A DNA stretch of 60,265 nucleotides from Prevotella sp. (GTDB taxonomy: Bacteria; Bacteroidota; Bacteroidia; Bacteroidales; Bacteroidaceae). The DNA is taken from NCBI GenBank assembly GCA_017618275.1, contig JAFZUS010000111.1, positions 103,573 to 163,837 of the forward strand, read 5' to 3'. The translations under genes and the position numbers were made by a program. Shown here in pieces: positions 1 to 9,537 of the stretch (its first letter is position 1; each line of letters begins with the position of its first letter). The notes beneath the pieces were generated by a model. The model searched no databases. It was not told the origin of the DNA and saw only the letters and a program-made list of their open reading frames with translations.

Positions 1-375
1 TTCAAGACACAACTCGGTGAGGCTGTCGTACAGGATACGGCAAGTATCGTTACCATCAAGGCCTACGAGCCGAACCAGTTGACATACGACGTGAACTCCG
101 GTAAGGGTGGTGTTGTCGTCTTCTCCGAGGTCTATTATCCAGGCTGGACGGCTACCATCGACGGAGAACCTGCGGAGTTGGGACGTGTGAACTATATCCT
201 TAGAGCCCTCAATGTCAAGCCCGGCAAACATGAAGTGGTGTTGAGTTTCTTCCCCAAGTCAGTAAAGGTGACGGAGACCATTGCCTATGTGGCCTATGGC
301 CTGTTGATTTTTGTGGCAGGTTGTATGTATGAGTGGCAGCGCCGGAAAAAGAAAGGTGAGAAAGTTGAAGGGTGA
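1..375 (+). CDS. C-terminal fragment of a YfhO-family membrane protein
   Basis: The frame is open from base 1, so the N-terminus lies outside the window. The visible 124 residues form a beta-rich extracytoplasmic segment with the pattern YYPGWTATIDG, followed by HEVVLSF, one hydrophobic helix (about residues 95-111) and a basic tail. This is how YfhO-type (PF09586) multi-pass proteins end; they are thought to act in glycosylation of surface polymers. The last residues (KKKGEKVEG) are encoded by an 8-bp repeat array at 353-384. The stop lies 4 bases before the proposed GTG of fkp, so the two are likely co-transcribed. Family assignment is from pattern memory on a fragment. Confidence 0.7.
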   Translation, partial: FKTQLGEAVVQDTASIVTIKAYEPNQLTYDVNSGKGGVVVFSEVYYPGWTATIDGEPAELGRVNYILRALNVKPGKHEVVLSFFPKSVKVTETIAYVAYGLLIFVAGCMYEWQRRKKKGEKVEG

Positions 376-384
376 GAAGGTGAG
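353..384 (+). repeat. Degenerate 8-bp tandem repeat across the yfhO-fkp junction
   Basis: Four consecutive 8-bp units: AAGGTGAG, AAAGTTGA, AGGGTGAG, AAGGTGAG. The array encodes the end of the upstream protein, its stop codon, a purine-rich ribosome-binding stretch and the GTG proposed as the fkp start. The same unit in reverse complement occurs inside the alpha-2-macroglobulin gene at 55114-55160. Confidence 0.75.
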
Positions 385-2905
385 GAAACTGTTGTCGTTG
401 CCACCGAATCTGGTGGATGCCTTTCATGAGGTGACAGGGCTTAGTTGCGATGAGTATTTCTGCACCTGTGACCCTATCGGCCACCGTCTGGGTAGCGGTG
501 GAGGAACCGTCTGGGCGTTGCAGCAGGCTAAGGAATGGCTGGGAGACGAAAGGTGCATCATCCTACATGCTGGAGGACAGAGCAAACGCCTGCCGTCGTA
601 TGCCGTTTCAGGGAAGATTCTTATTCCGATACCTGTGTTTCGTTGGGAGCGCGGACAGCGGCTTTCTCAAAATCTGTTGAGTCTGCAACTGCCTCTTTAT
701 GAAAAAATAATGTCCATGGCACCCGAGCGCATCCGTACGATGGTGGTGAGTGGCGATGTGCTTATCCGCACCACGCAACCCCTGCAACCCATCCCCGATG
801 CCGATGTCGTATGCTATGGGCTCTGGCTCGACGCTTCCGTTGCCAAGAACCATGGCGTGTTCGTGAGCGACCGCCGTACACCCTCCGTGTTGAAGCAGAT
901 GCTGCAGAAGCCCTCGGTACAGACCCTCACCGACTTGCAGCGCGACCATTTCTATCTGACCGATATCGGTATCTGGCTGCTCAGTGACAGGGCTGTGGCC
1001 CTGCTCGCAAAGCGTAGCAATCTCAAAGAATACGACCTCTATTCTGATTTCGGATGCTGCCTCGGTACTGAACCCACCCTTGACGACCCTGAATTGCGCC
1101 GACTCTCTGTGGCTATCGTGCCATTGGGAGGTGGAGAGTTCTATCACTTTGGAACCACGCAGGAGATGATATCCTCTACGATGCGGCTCCAGAATCTTGT
1201 CAACGACCAGCGGGAGATCATGCATTTGGATCGTAAGCCGCACTCGTCCATCTTCGTGCAGAATGCAATTATGAAGATACCTTTCACGGAGGAGAATACG
1301 AACATCTGGATTGAGAACAGTTATATTGGTTCCAAATGGCATCTGACGCACGACAATGTGGTGACGGGTGTGCCTGAGAACGACTGGGAGATTACCCTTG
1401 AACCAGGGGAGTGTATCGACGTGGTGCCAGTGGGCGATGCCGACTATGAGGTGCGACGCTACCTTATTGACGAGCCGCTTAACAGTAACGAACTGGCTGA
1501 ACGTGCAAACTTGAGAAGACTTTTTGCCCAGCGACAGGCATTCCGGAAGCAGAACTGGAGTGCGCTCGCCAAGAACTGGCGCCATAGCGTGTTTTACCAA
1601 CTCGATCTCGCTGATGCTGCCGAGGAGTTCCAGAAATACCAGATACCCCTTCCGGAAGCCCTTCCTGAGGATGCCCCGCTGATGACGCGCATCCATAACG
1701 CTATGTTCCGTGGGGAGAGCGATCAGGCTTTTGCCCTGCTCCGTCAGGGACTGACTCAGAGGGATCAGATGGGGTCAACAAACACAAAAGAACCGTCCCT
1801 CTGTGTTGCCGATGACCAGATCGTATGGGGACGCAGTCCTGTACGTATCGATATTGCCGGCGGTTGGACGGATACACCGCCATATTGTCTGATGGAGGGT
1901 GGCAACGTGATCAATTTCGCCATCGAACTCAATGGGCAGCCTCCGCTTCAGGCTTATGTCAAGCCATCGAAGGAATACCGTATTGTGCTGCGTAGTATCG
2001 ACCTTGGAGCGATGGAGGTGGTGGAGACGACAGAACAACTGATGGACTTCATGCATGTAGGTTCACCTTTCTCTATCCCCAAGGCGGCACTGGTCCTTGC
2101 AGGTTTCAGTTCGGCTTCTGTGCCCTTAAAAGCGCAACTTGAATCTTTTGGTTCAGGCATTGAAATCACACTGCTCTCTGCTATTCCTGCAGGTAGTGGC
2201 TTAGGTACGTCGAGCATCCTGGCGGCTACTGTCCTGGGTGCACTGAATGATTTCTGTGGGCTTGGTTGGGACAAGAACGAGATAGGCCATCGTACCCTGA
2301 TGTTGGAACAGATGCTGACGACAGGTGGTGGCTGGCAGGATCAGTTCGGTGGGGTTCTTGGTGGCGTGAAACTGTTACAGACAGGCAGGGGCTTTGACCA
2401 AAGTCCGCAGGTGAGATGGTTGCCGAATGATCTGTGGACGCAACCTGAATACAGAGCCTGCCACCTCTTATATTATACGGGCATCACCCGTACCGCCAAA
2501 CAGATACTCGCTGAGATCGTACGGAGGATGTTCCTCAACCACAATGAGGAGTTGCGCTTGCTCCGTGAGATGAAGGAACACACGACGACCATGTATGAGG
2601 CCATCCAACGGAATGACTTCCTGCAGATGGGACAACTCATGAGGAAGACGTGGCTTCAGAACCAGATGCTTGACAGTGGGACAAATCCACCTGCAGTGGC
2701 AGCCCTGACAGATCTCATTGATGATCTGTGCCTCGGCTACAAACTGCCCGGAGCAGGTGGTGGAGGTTATCTGTATATGATTGCCAAAGACCCTGACGCT
2801 GCTGCCAGGATCAAACAGATACTGACGGAAAAGAGGATAAACAAGAATGCCCGTTTTGTAGAGATGTCGCTTTCGACAAAGGGACTGCAGATTAGTAGAA
2901 GTTGA
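380..2905 (+). CDS. fkp: Bifunctional L-fucokinase / L-fucose-1-phosphate guanylyltransferase
   Basis: Salvages L-fucose to GDP-fucose for capsule and glycoprotein fucosylation in the cytoplasm. The N-terminal pyrophosphorylase half shows GSGGGT and LHAGGQSKRLP (about residues 33-60). The C-terminal GHMP kinase half shows GGWTDTPP (about 494), PAGSGLGTSS (about 602) and KLPGAGGGG (about 787). I chose the GTG at 380 because the family begins with the KLLSLP segment and the upstream stop is just before it; an ATG at 329 is also in frame. At 841 residues it is shorter than the roughly 950 of Bacteroides Fkp: a middle segment following the VDVVPVGD stretch is missing relative to remembered homologues. 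The stop overlaps the next start (TGATG). Confidence 0.95.
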   Translation: MRKLLSLPPNLVDAFHEVTGLSCDEYFCTCDPIGHRLGSGGGTVWALQQAKEWLGDERCIILHAGGQSKRLPSYAVSGKILIPIPVFRWERGQRLSQNLLSLQLPLYEKIMSMAPERIRTMVVSGDVLIRTTQPLQPIPDADVVCYGLWLDASVAKNHGVFVSDRRTPSVLKQMLQKPSVQTLTDLQRDHFYLTDIGIWLLSDRAVALLAKRSNLKEYDLYSDFGCCLGTEPTLDDPELRRLSVAIVPLGGGEFYHFGTTQEMISSTMRLQNLVNDQREIMHLDRKPHSSIFVQNAIMKIPFTEENTNIWIENSYIGSKWHLTHDNVVTGVPENDWEITLEPGECIDVVPVGDADYEVRRYLIDEPLNSNELAERANLRRLFAQRQAFRKQNWSALAKNWRHSVFYQLDLADAAEEFQKYQIPLPEALPEDAPLMTRIHNAMFRGESDQAFALLRQGLTQRDQMGSTNTKEPSLCVADDQIVWGRSPVRIDIAGGWTDTPPYCLMEGGNVINFAIELNGQPPLQAYVKPSKEYRIVLRSIDLGAMEVVETTEQLMDFMHVGSPFSIPKAALVLAGFSSASVPLKAQLESFGSGIEITLLSAIPAGSGLGTSSILAATVLGALNDFCGLGWDKNEIGHRTLMLEQMLTTGGGWQDQFGGVLGGVKLLQTGRGFDQSPQVRWLPNDLWTQPEYRACHLLYYTGITRTAKQILAEIVRRMFLNHNEELRLLREMKEHTTTMYEAIQRNDFLQMGQLMRKTWLQNQMLDSGTNPPAVAALTDLIDDLCLGYKLPGAGGGGYLYMIAKDPDAAARIKQILTEKRINKNARFVEMSLSTKGLQISRS

Positions 2906-3753
2906 TGGAGTTTAGGACGATAGTGGATATACCGGAACTTGGGTTCCGTATCAGACCTTTTGAGAAAATGCTCTTCGTGGGGTCTTGCTTCGCTGACAGC
3001 ATAGGTCGTCGCTTTCAGGAAGAGCAGTTCCGTGTGACGGTTAATCCATACGGTGTCATGTATAATCCCGCCTCTATCTTGCATACTGTTGAACGGTTGA
3101 CAGAAGGTACTGCGACGGATTTGCAATCCTTTACGACCGCCTTTTTGACGCTTGGCACCAATCATGTCTATCGCTTGAAGGAAACGGGCGAGATTGTGGA
3201 CAACTGTCAGAAGCGTCCTCAGACACTCTTCACGGAAGAGGAACTCTCTGTAGATGAATGTGCAGGTTATCTGCAGAAGACCGTCGATCTCCTCCGTCAG
3301 ATGAATCCCGATATACATATTGTCTTGACCGTCAGCCCCATCCGTTATCGTAAATACGGGTATCATGGTTCTCGACTTTCCAAGGCCACCCTGCTTCTGG
3401 CGGTGGAGAGAGTTTTAGGGGATCTAAGAATACTAGGCATTCCTAGGGAATCTAGGATAGCCTATTTCCCCGCCTATGAGATAATAAACGACGAATTGCG
3501 CGACTACCGTTTCTATCAGGAGGATATGTTGCATCCGTCGCAGCAGGCTGTGGAGTATATCTGGGAACGTCTGGTGGAAACCTGTCTTTCTGATGAGGCC
3601 AAGGTCTTCTTGGAAGAGTGGCGACCCGTCAAACAGGCCTTGAATCATAGGCCCTTTGATCCCGAATCCGACGAATACCGTCGTTTCCAGGAGCAGATTA
3701 GGCTTCGCTTAAAAAGTTTACAAGAGAAATATCCAGCATTAAAAGAAATATGA
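2905..3753 (+). CDS. GSCFA-domain protein (SGNH-like hydrolase family)
   Basis: 282 residues starting at the ATG that overlaps the fkp stop. The motif GSCFADSIG lies at about residues 26-34, giving the GSCFA family (PF08885) its name; NPYGVMYNPASI and TVSPIRYRK follow. The family is related to SGNH/GDSL esterases, and the Ser of GSCFADS is the likely nucleophile, but substrates are unknown. Coupling to fkp and murF suggests a surface-polymer or envelope role, which is inference. Residues about 173-186 (LRILGIPRESRIAY) are encoded by a 10-bp tandem array at 3421-3460. The stop overlaps the next ATG (ATGA). Confidence 0.88.
   Translation: MEFRTIVDIPELGFRIRPFEKMLFVGSCFADSIGRRFQEEQFRVTVNPYGVMYNPASILHTVERLTEGTATDLQSFTTAFLTLGTNHVYRLKETGEIVDNCQKRPQTLFTEEELSVDECAGYLQKTVDLLRQMNPDIHIVLTVSPIRYRKYGYHGSRLSKATLLLAVERVLGDLRILGIPRESRIAYFPAYEIINDELRDYRFYQEDMLHPSQQAVEYIWERLVETCLSDEAKVFLEEWRPVKQALNHRPFDPESDEYRRFQEQIRLRLKSLQEKYPALKEI
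3421..3460 (+). repeat. 10-bp degenerate tandem repeat inside the GSCFA gene
   Basis: Four 10-bp units in register: GATCTAAGAA, TACTAGGCAT, TCCTAGGGAA, TCTAGGATAG, with a CTAGG core in the last three. The array is read through in frame. A similar 10-bp CCTAGG array lies between meaB and ispH at 59196-59235. Confidence 0.65.
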
Positions 3754-6239
3754 ACTATTCAATAGAGAAAATCACAACGCTGATTGGAGCGCGGCGCATC
3801 GGTACTGCCGATGCACAGATAGGATGGCTGCTTACGGACAGTCGTTCTCTTTGTTTCCCTGAGGAAACACTTTTCTTTGCGTTGAAGTCGGCCCGCAACG
3901 ACGGTCATAAATATATCAGCGACCTCTATCGAAGAGGTGTGCGTAATTTCGTAGTAGAATCGAGAGGCATTCAGGAGTTCTGTCCCAATGGAGAGGTGGA
4001 GAGCATGAAGGATGCCAACTTCCTCATCGTTCCTTCGCCGTTGGCAGCGTTGCAGCGACTGGCTGAGCGTCATCGCGACGAGTTCGACATCCCGATAGTG
4101 GGTATTACGGGTTCCAACGGCAAGACGATGGTGAAAGAATGGCTCTATCAGGTGCTCCTGCCCTCGCAGAAGATTGTGCGCTCACCGAAGAGTTACAATT
4201 CACAGATAGGCGTACCCCTCTCTGTATGGTTGCTCAACGAACAGACGGAGGTAGGAATCTTCGAGGCAGGTATCTCTGAACCTGGAGAGATGATGGCTCT
4301 GAGGGATATCATTCAGCCAACGGTGGGTGTGTTCACCTCCCTGGGTGCGGCCCATCAGGAGAACTTCCGTTCGATGGAGGAGAAATGTATGGAGAAACTC
4401 GAACTGATGCATGATACGCAGGCGATGATATATTGTTCTGACAACGACATCGTGAGCCGTTGTATCCGTCGGATGCACTATAAGGGTGAGAAGATAGCAT
4501 GGTCGCAGTGCGATGAGCAGGTGGCGATGTTAGTGAAGTCTGTCGAAGGGAAGACCATCTCCTATCGTTATAAGGGCAAGGAAGGCACCTTCGACATTCC
4601 TTTCAGTGATGAGGCTTCTATAGAAGACTGTATCACCTGTGCTGCTACAGCACTGTATCTTGGCGTGACACCGCAGCAGTTGGCTGAGCGTATGCCGTCG
4701 TTGGAGCCAGTGGCCATGCGCCTGGAAGTGAAGGAGGGACAGCGGGGATGTATCCTCGTGAACGATTCGTATAACTCCGATATCAACTCACTCGACATTG
4801 CCCTCGACTTCCTGAACCGAAGGATAGAGACGGGTAGCCACTCGCAACTCAAGAAAACCATCGTGCTCAGTGATATGTATCAGACAGGTATCGCTCCTGA
4901 GGCGCTCTACGCCCAGGTGTCGGATCTCTGCGTGAAGCGAGGCATACAGAAGTTCATAGGCATTGGTACGGAACTCTCTGCACAGGCAGACAGGATTCAG
5001 ATCAGCGATAAACAGTTCTTCCAGGACGTGCAGCACTTCCTCTCAAGTGATGTGTTCAGTAACCTGCGTAATGAACTGATCCTGCTCAAAGGTGCCCGTC
5101 CGTTCGGCTTTGACCAGATTACGGAACAACTGGAGCAGAAGGTGCATGAGACGATACTTGAGGTGAACCTCAATGCTCTTGTCGACAACCTGAACTATTA
5201 CCGTTCGTTCTTAAAGCCTGAGACCAAGATGGTGTGCATGATCAAGGCCGACGCCTATGGCGCTGGTGCTGTGGAGATAGGAAAGACACTACAGGATCAC
5301 CGTGTTGACTATCTGGCTGTGGCGGTAGCCGACGAGGGCGTGGAATTGCGCAAGGCCGGTATCACGGCAAACATCATGATTATGAACCCTGAGATGACGG
5401 CTTTCAAGACGATGTTCGACTACGACCTTGAGCCGGAGGTCTACTCCTTCCGTCTGCTCGATGCCCTTATCAAGGCTGCACGCAAGGAGGGTATCACGGG
5501 ATGGCCTGTACATATCAAGTTCGACACGGGCATGCACCGTCTGGGCTTTGATCCCATAAATGACATCGACGAGTTGATCGACCGCCTGAAGCATCAGAAT
5601 GCCATCATCCCACGTAGTGTGTTCAGTCATTTCGTGGGTTCCGACAGCGACGGCTTCGACGAGTTCTCCGCCCATCAGTTTGCACTCTTCGAGGAGGGTA
5701 GCAAGAAGTTGCAGGCGGCCTTCAGTCATAAGATCCTGCGGCACATGGACAACTCGGCAGGCATTGAGCATTTCCCGGAGCGTCAGATGGATATGTGTCG
5801 TCTGGGAATCGGCCTGTATGGTGTCGATCCTCGCGACAATCGTATCTTGTCAACCGTGTCTACCCTAAAGACTACGATTCTGCAGTTACGCCATGTGGCA
5901 GCAGGTGAGACGGTTGGCTACAGTCGTAAAGGGAAAATAGAAAGGGACAGCATGATAGCCGCTATCCCTATAGGCTATGCCGACGGATTGAACCGTCATC
6001 TTGGCAATCGTCGTTGTTACTGTCTTGTCAATGGGCAGAAGGCTGAATACGTGGGTAATATCTGCATGGATGTGGCCTTGATTGACGTGACGGACATCGA
6101 CTGTCGTGAGGGTGACCAGGTGGAGATCTTCGGAGAACATCTGCCTGTGACGGTGCTCTCCGATGTGCTCGACACGATTCCCTACGAAGTTCTAACAGGC
6201 GTTTCCAACCGCGTCAAGCGTGTCTATTTCCAGGATTAG
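3750..6239 (+). CDS. murF: UDP-N-acetylmuramoyl-tripeptide--D-Ala-D-Ala ligase / alanine racemase fusion
   Basis: 829 residues combining two peptidoglycan precursor enzymes, a fusion usual in Bacteroidetes. The MurF part (about 1-460) has the ATP-binding GITGSNGKTMVKE at about residue 118 and NDSYNSD later. The alanine racemase part (about 468-829) has MIKADAYGAG near residue 498, where the Lys binds PLP, then HIKFDTGMHRLG, and a C-terminal domain with ETVGYSRKGK carrying the expected catalytic Tyr region. It supplies D-alanine and adds the D-Ala-D-Ala dipeptide in the cytoplasm. It starts within the GSCFA stop and ends 5 bases before the convergent mnmA stop. Confidence 0.96.
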   Translation: MNYSIEKITTLIGARRIGTADAQIGWLLTDSRSLCFPEETLFFALKSARNDGHKYISDLYRRGVRNFVVESRGIQEFCPNGEVESMKDANFLIVPSPLAALQRLAERHRDEFDIPIVGITGSNGKTMVKEWLYQVLLPSQKIVRSPKSYNSQIGVPLSVWLLNEQTEVGIFEAGISEPGEMMALRDIIQPTVGVFTSLGAAHQENFRSMEEKCMEKLELMHDTQAMIYCSDNDIVSRCIRRMHYKGEKIAWSQCDEQVAMLVKSVEGKTISYRYKGKEGTFDIPFSDEASIEDCITCAATALYLGVTPQQLAERMPSLEPVAMRLEVKEGQRGCILVNDSYNSDINSLDIALDFLNRRIETGSHSQLKKTIVLSDMYQTGIAPEALYAQVSDLCVKRGIQKFIGIGTELSAQADRIQISDKQFFQDVQHFLSSDVFSNLRNELILLKGARPFGFDQITEQLEQKVHETILEVNLNALVDNLNYYRSFLKPETKMVCMIKADAYGAGAVEIGKTLQDHRVDYLAVAVADEGVELRKAGITANIMIMNPEMTAFKTMFDYDLEPEVYSFRLLDALIKAARKEGITGWPVHIKFDTGMHRLGFDPINDIDELIDRLKHQNAIIPRSVFSHFVGSDSDGFDEFSAHQFALFEEGSKKLQAAFSHKILRHMDNSAGIEHFPERQMDMCRLGIGLYGVDPRDNRILSTVSTLKTTILQLRHVAAGETVGYSRKGKIERDSMIAAIPIGYADGLNRHLGNRRCYCLVNGQKAEYVGNICMDVALIDVTDIDCREGDQVEIFGEHLPVTVLSDVLDTIPYEVLTGVSNRVKRVYFQD

Positions 6240-6244
6240 AGCAG

Positions 6245-7324
6245 TTAAACGGTAATCTCGCCCGATCCTAAGCAACGGTGGTGGTTCTCGTCGTAGATGA
6301 CGCAGAACTGCCCTGGTGCCACCCCGTGAATCTTTTCCTTCGAATGGACGGTGAAGGCATGCTCGCCTGTCCATTCCAAGGTGGCAGGGTGATACTCCGG
6401 TGTATGACGTATCTTGAAGGTGACATCGACGACACTGACCTGAGTCGTCAGCCAATGGAAATCATGAACGGCAAAGTCCTGCTTATACGCCGTCTCGGGG
6501 TCATAGCCATGCGAGACATAGAGGATGTTTTGTGCCACGTCCTTCTTTACCACAAACCAGGGGCCGCCTCCAAAGCCCATTCCCTTGCGCTGACCGATGG
6601 TATGGAACCAGAGTCCCTTGTGCTCGCCGATACGCTTGCCCGTTTCCAACTCTATCACATCACCAGGCTGTTCGCCCAAATAACGACGGATATAGTCGTT
6701 GTAGTTGATCTTTCCCAGGAAACAGATGCCCTGCGAGTCCTTGCGCTTCGCATTCACGAGATGCTCCTGCTCGGCGATGATACGCACCTCGTCTTTCATA
6801 TAGTGTCCGATGGGGAAGAGTGCCTTCCGGAGTTGCCAGTCGGCTATCTGTGCCAGGAAGTCCGTCTGGTCCTTCACGGGGTCGGGACTTGTCACAAGCC
6901 ACTTCCTGCCTTCAGCGTCAATCTCCGTCTGGGCATAGTGCCCTGTGGCTATCAGGTCGTAGTCGTGCCCCCGTTTCTCGTCGAAGGCCCCGAACTTAAT
7001 CAGGCGATTGCACATCACGTCAGGGTTGGGCGTCAGGCCGGCACGCACCTTGTCCATCGTGTATTTCGTCACCTGATCCCAGTACTCCCTGTGACAATCG
7101 ATGACCTCCAGTTTACAACCATATTTATGTGCCACTGCCGTAGCCATTTCCAGGTCTTCCTCACTGGAACAGTCCCATTCCTCTTCTTCCTCAGGGCCGA
7201 TCTTGATGTAGAAGCAGTCGGGATGCAAACCGAGTTTCGCAAACTCATACACCACCACACTACTGTCCACACCTCCTGAAAGCAGCACGGCAATCTTCTT
7301 GTTCTCTATCTCTGCTATATTCAT
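6245..7324 (-). CDS. mnmA: tRNA-specific 2-thiouridylase MnmA
   Basis: 359 residues. Catalyses 2-thiolation of the wobble uridine in tRNA for Lys, Glu and Gln. The PP-loop SGGVDSS is near residues 16-22, followed by the two expected cysteines, in NPDVMCNRLIKFG (about 103) and GICFLGK (about 199). I chose the ATG giving MNIAEIENKK because the frame upstream runs into the preceding gene. It lies 7 bases downstream of the CDF transporter gene, so both probably share a transcript. It converges on murF-alr with almost no spacer. Confidence 0.96.
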   Translation of the reverse strand: MNIAEIENKKIAVLLSGGVDSSVVVYEFAKLGLHPDCFYIKIGPEEEEEWDCSSEEDLEMATAVAHKYGCKLEVIDCHREYWDQVTKYTMDKVRAGLTPNPDVMCNRLIKFGAFDEKRGHDYDLIATGHYAQTEIDAEGRKWLVTSPDPVKDQTDFLAQIADWQLRKALFPIGHYMKDEVRIIAEQEHLVNAKRKDSQGICFLGKINYNDYIRRYLGEQPGDVIELETGKRIGEHKGLWFHTIGQRKGMGFGGGPWFVVKKDVAQNILYVSHGYDPETAYKQDFAVHDFHWLTTQVSVVDVTFKIRHTPEYHPATLEWTGEHAFTVHSKEKIHGVAPGQFCVIYDENHHRCLGSGEITV

Positions 7325-7331
7325 TCTTCCT

Positions 7332-8213
7332 CTATTTCGGTTCCACATGTACGGCCACGTGCGTCTCCTCTCCATAATGCTGTCTCAGCAAGTCCTCCAC
7401 TTCCGAGGCCTTGTCGTGGGCTTCTTTCAAGGGAATGTCGCCATCCATCAGGATATGCAGTTCGATGGCATAGTGGTTTCCGATCCTACGGGTACGCAGG
7501 TCGTGCGGTTCCGCCACACCCGGCAGGGATGCCACCAGACGAAGCATCTCTTCCTCCACCGCATCGGGGAGCGACTGTTCCATCAGGTCGCCAATGCCAT
7601 TGCGCAACAGGTCGACAGACACCTTCACGATAAACAAACCTACGATGACGGAAGCCACAGGGTCGAGTACCGTCCACCGCTGTCCTAAGAAGATGGCACC
7701 TCCGATACCTATTGCCGTGCCTGTCGACGACAAGGCGTCGCTACGGTGATGCCACGCATTCGCCTCTACAGCCTGAGAATTCAACTGACGGGCCTTGGTC
7801 ATTGAATAGCGATAGACACCTTCCTTTAGGAACACAGACAACAAGGCCGCCCACAATGCCAGCATACCCGGTGCTTCCAGTTGTTCGCCATTGGCCCAGG
7901 CGATGATTTTCGTCATACCGCTATACACAATGCCTACTGCCACTGCCAACAATGCCATACCGATGATGGTCATTGCCAGCGTCTCGTACTTGCCGTGTCC
8001 ATAGTCGTGTGACTTGTCTTCTGGTTTGCCACTGATACGGACAAACACTATAACGATAATATCCGTCACGAAATCAGACAGTGAGTGGATGGCGTCAGCC
8101 ACCATGGCGGCACTATGACCTACAATACCAGCCACGAACTTGAAGAGCAGCAGGATTACATTCACTGCCCCTCCTACCAGCGTCACCTTGTATATCTCCT
8201 TATATCGTTCCAT
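7332..8213 (-). CDS. Cation diffusion facilitator family transporter
   Basis: 293 residues starting at MERYKEIYK; the longer open frame upstream is AT-rich promoter DNA. The N-terminal two thirds are hydrophobic with about six membrane helices. HSAAMVADAIHSLSDFVTD holds the His/Asp metal-site pattern of the family (PF01545), and the C-terminal cytoplasmic domain has several His/Asp residues (HILMDGD, HVAVHVEP). CDF proteins export Zn, Fe, Mn or similar ions by proton exchange; the ion cannot be told from sequence. It is the first gene of a two-gene unit with mnmA. Confidence 0.93.
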   Translation of the reverse strand: MERYKEIYKVTLVGGAVNVILLLFKFVAGIVGHSAAMVADAIHSLSDFVTDIIVIVFVRISGKPEDKSHDYGHGKYETLAMTIIGMALLAVAVGIVYSGMTKIIAWANGEQLEAPGMLALWAALLSVFLKEGVYRYSMTKARQLNSQAVEANAWHHRSDALSSTGTAIGIGGAIFLGQRWTVLDPVASVIVGLFIVKVSVDLLRNGIGDLMEQSLPDAVEEEMLRLVASLPGVAEPHDLRTRRIGNHYAIELHILMDGDIPLKEAHDKASEVEDLLRQHYGEETHVAVHVEPK

Positions 8214-8289
8214 CGCTGCAAAATTAATAATAAGTATGCAAATAACCAAATTTAAGTCATAAAGATTGTTAAAGTTATAGGCAAATCCA

Positions 8290-8320
8290 TTGTCGGATGA
8301 AAAATAGTGCATATCTTTGC
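8290..8320 (+). promoter_or_regulatory. Bacteroidetes-type promoter for the SPFH operon
   Basis: TTG at 8290-8292, 19 bases, then TATCTTTGC at 8312-8320, matching the TTG / TAnnTTTG arrangement of Bacteroidetes vegetative promoters. A palindrome follows immediately. Confidence 0.8.
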
Positions 8321-8337
8321 GATATCAAATTGATATC
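8321..8337. promoter_or_regulatory. Perfect palindromic operator candidate
   Basis: GATATCAA, one central A, TTGATATC: a perfect 8-bp inverted repeat adjoining the -7 element, where a bound protein would block RNA polymerase. The operon behind it encodes a ribbon-helix-helix protein, a fold that binds such short palindromes, so autoregulation is a reasonable inference. Confidence 0.65.
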
Positions 8338-8376
8338 ATATTGAATTAAAGAATCAAACATCAAACATTAAGGATT

Positions 8377-9345
8377 ATGGAAACAAAAGAGTATGCATTC
8401 AAAGGAATGGTGATGAACGGCTTCGTGATGCTGTTCTTCAATCTGGTAGTTATTATCTTAGCCATTGTCGGTATTGTGAATAGTATTATCGAACTGGATC
8501 AAACTAACGGGCATCAGGGCGGTTGGCTATTGGGTGGTTGTGGCCTGCTCATCCTCATTAATATAATAATGTGGTGCGGACACATGCAGTTGGAGCCCAA
8601 CGAGGCCAGAGTGACCACGTGGTTCGGTAAGTACAGCGGCACCTTTGCCAAGACGGGATTCTACTGGATCAACCCGTTCTACGGCACCAAGAAAGTGAGT
8701 CTCCGTGCCCGTAACCTCGATGCCGAGCCTATCAAGGTGAACGACAAGACGGGTAATCCCGTGATGATCGGTCTCGTGCTGGTGTGGAAACTGAAGGACA
8801 CCTATAAGGCCCTCTTCGAAGTGGACACCCAGACGATGGCAGCCACTCCCAACACTGTCGGCTCAGACACCAAAGGACTGATGAACGCCCTGGAGAACTT
8901 CGTCCGTGTACAGAGTGATGCTGCCCTCCGTCAGGTGGCTGGCCAGTATGCCTACGATGATGAAGACAACAAGCGCGAAGACGAGCCTACCCTGCGTTCA
9001 AGTGCCGACGAGATCAACCAGCAGTTGGAGGAGAAACTTGACGAGCGTCTGGCCTTGGCTGGTATCGAGGTGGTGGAAGCCCGCATCAATTACCTCGCCT
9101 ACGCCCCCGAGATTGCTGCCGTGATGCTCCGTCGCCAGCAGGCTTCGGCCATCATCACCGCCCGTGAGAAGATTGTAGAGGGTGCTGTGTCGATGGTGAA
9201 GATGGCGCTCGACAAACTCTCGAAGGACAATATCGTCGACCTGGATGACGACAAGAAGGCTGCGATGGTAAGCAACCTGCTCGTAGTGCTTTGCGGCGAC
9301 GATTCTGCTCAGCCGGTAGTGAACACAGGTACATTAAACCACTAA
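8377..9345 (+). CDS. SPFH/Band 7 domain membrane protein
   Basis: 322 residues with an AAGGA site before the ATG. Two hydrophobic segments (about 12-35 and 49-66) are followed by an SPFH domain ([32 protein letters not shown]) and a charged helical region containing [25 protein letters not shown], typical of stomatin/flotillin-like proteins that assemble into membrane cages. It is the first gene of a three-gene unit with a ribbon-helix-helix protein and a small membrane protein. The biological role in bacteria is not settled. Confidence 0.93.
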   Translation: METKEYAFKGMVMNGFVMLFFNLVVIILAIVGIVNSIIELDQTNGHQGGWLLGGCGLLILINIIMWCGHMQLEPNEARVTTWFGKYSGTFAKTGFYWINPFYGTKKVSLRARNLDAEPIKVNDKTGNPVMIGLVLVWKLKDTYKALFEVDTQTMAATPNTVGSDTKGLMNALENFVRVQSDAALRQVAGQYAYDDEDNKREDEPTLRSSADEINQQLEEKLDERLALAGIEVVEARINYLAYAPEIAAVMLRRQQASAIITAREKIVEGAVSMVKMALDKLSKDNIVDLDDDKKAAMVSNLLVVLCGDDSAQPVVNTGTLNH

Positions 9346-9348
9346 TTC

Positions 9349-9537
9349 ATGGCAGAGAAGAGCACCAAGAGTTTTATCCTCCGCGTTGACGCTGAGACGA
9401 TGAATGCGATAGAGGCCTGGGCTGCGGACGAGTTCCGCAGCACCAACGGCCAGTTGCAGTGGATCATCACCGAAGCCCTGCGCAAAGCCAAGCGCCTGCC
9501 CAAGAAGAAGCAAAACAATGGAACAGAACAAATTTGA
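9349..9537 (+). CDS. Arc-like ribbon-helix-helix DNA-binding protein
   Basis: 62 residues, 3 bases after the SPFH stop. KSFILRVDAETMNAIEAWAADEF gives the short beta strand and first helix, and STNGQLQWIITEALRKA the second helix, with the conserved pattern of Arc/MetJ-type dimers. A basic tail follows (KRLPKKKQ). Likely binds the palindrome at 8321-8337 and regulates its own operon; this is inference from proximity and fold. It overlaps the next gene by 20 bases, implying translational coupling. Confidence 0.85.
   Translation: MAEKSTKSFILRVDAETMNAIEAWAADEFRSTNGQLQWIITEALRKAKRLPKKKQNNGTEQI

Noticed and set aside
6278-7279. 333-codon open frame on the plus strand
   Set aside because: It is the antisense of mnmA, with no family pattern; the minus-strand product has intact catalytic motifs.
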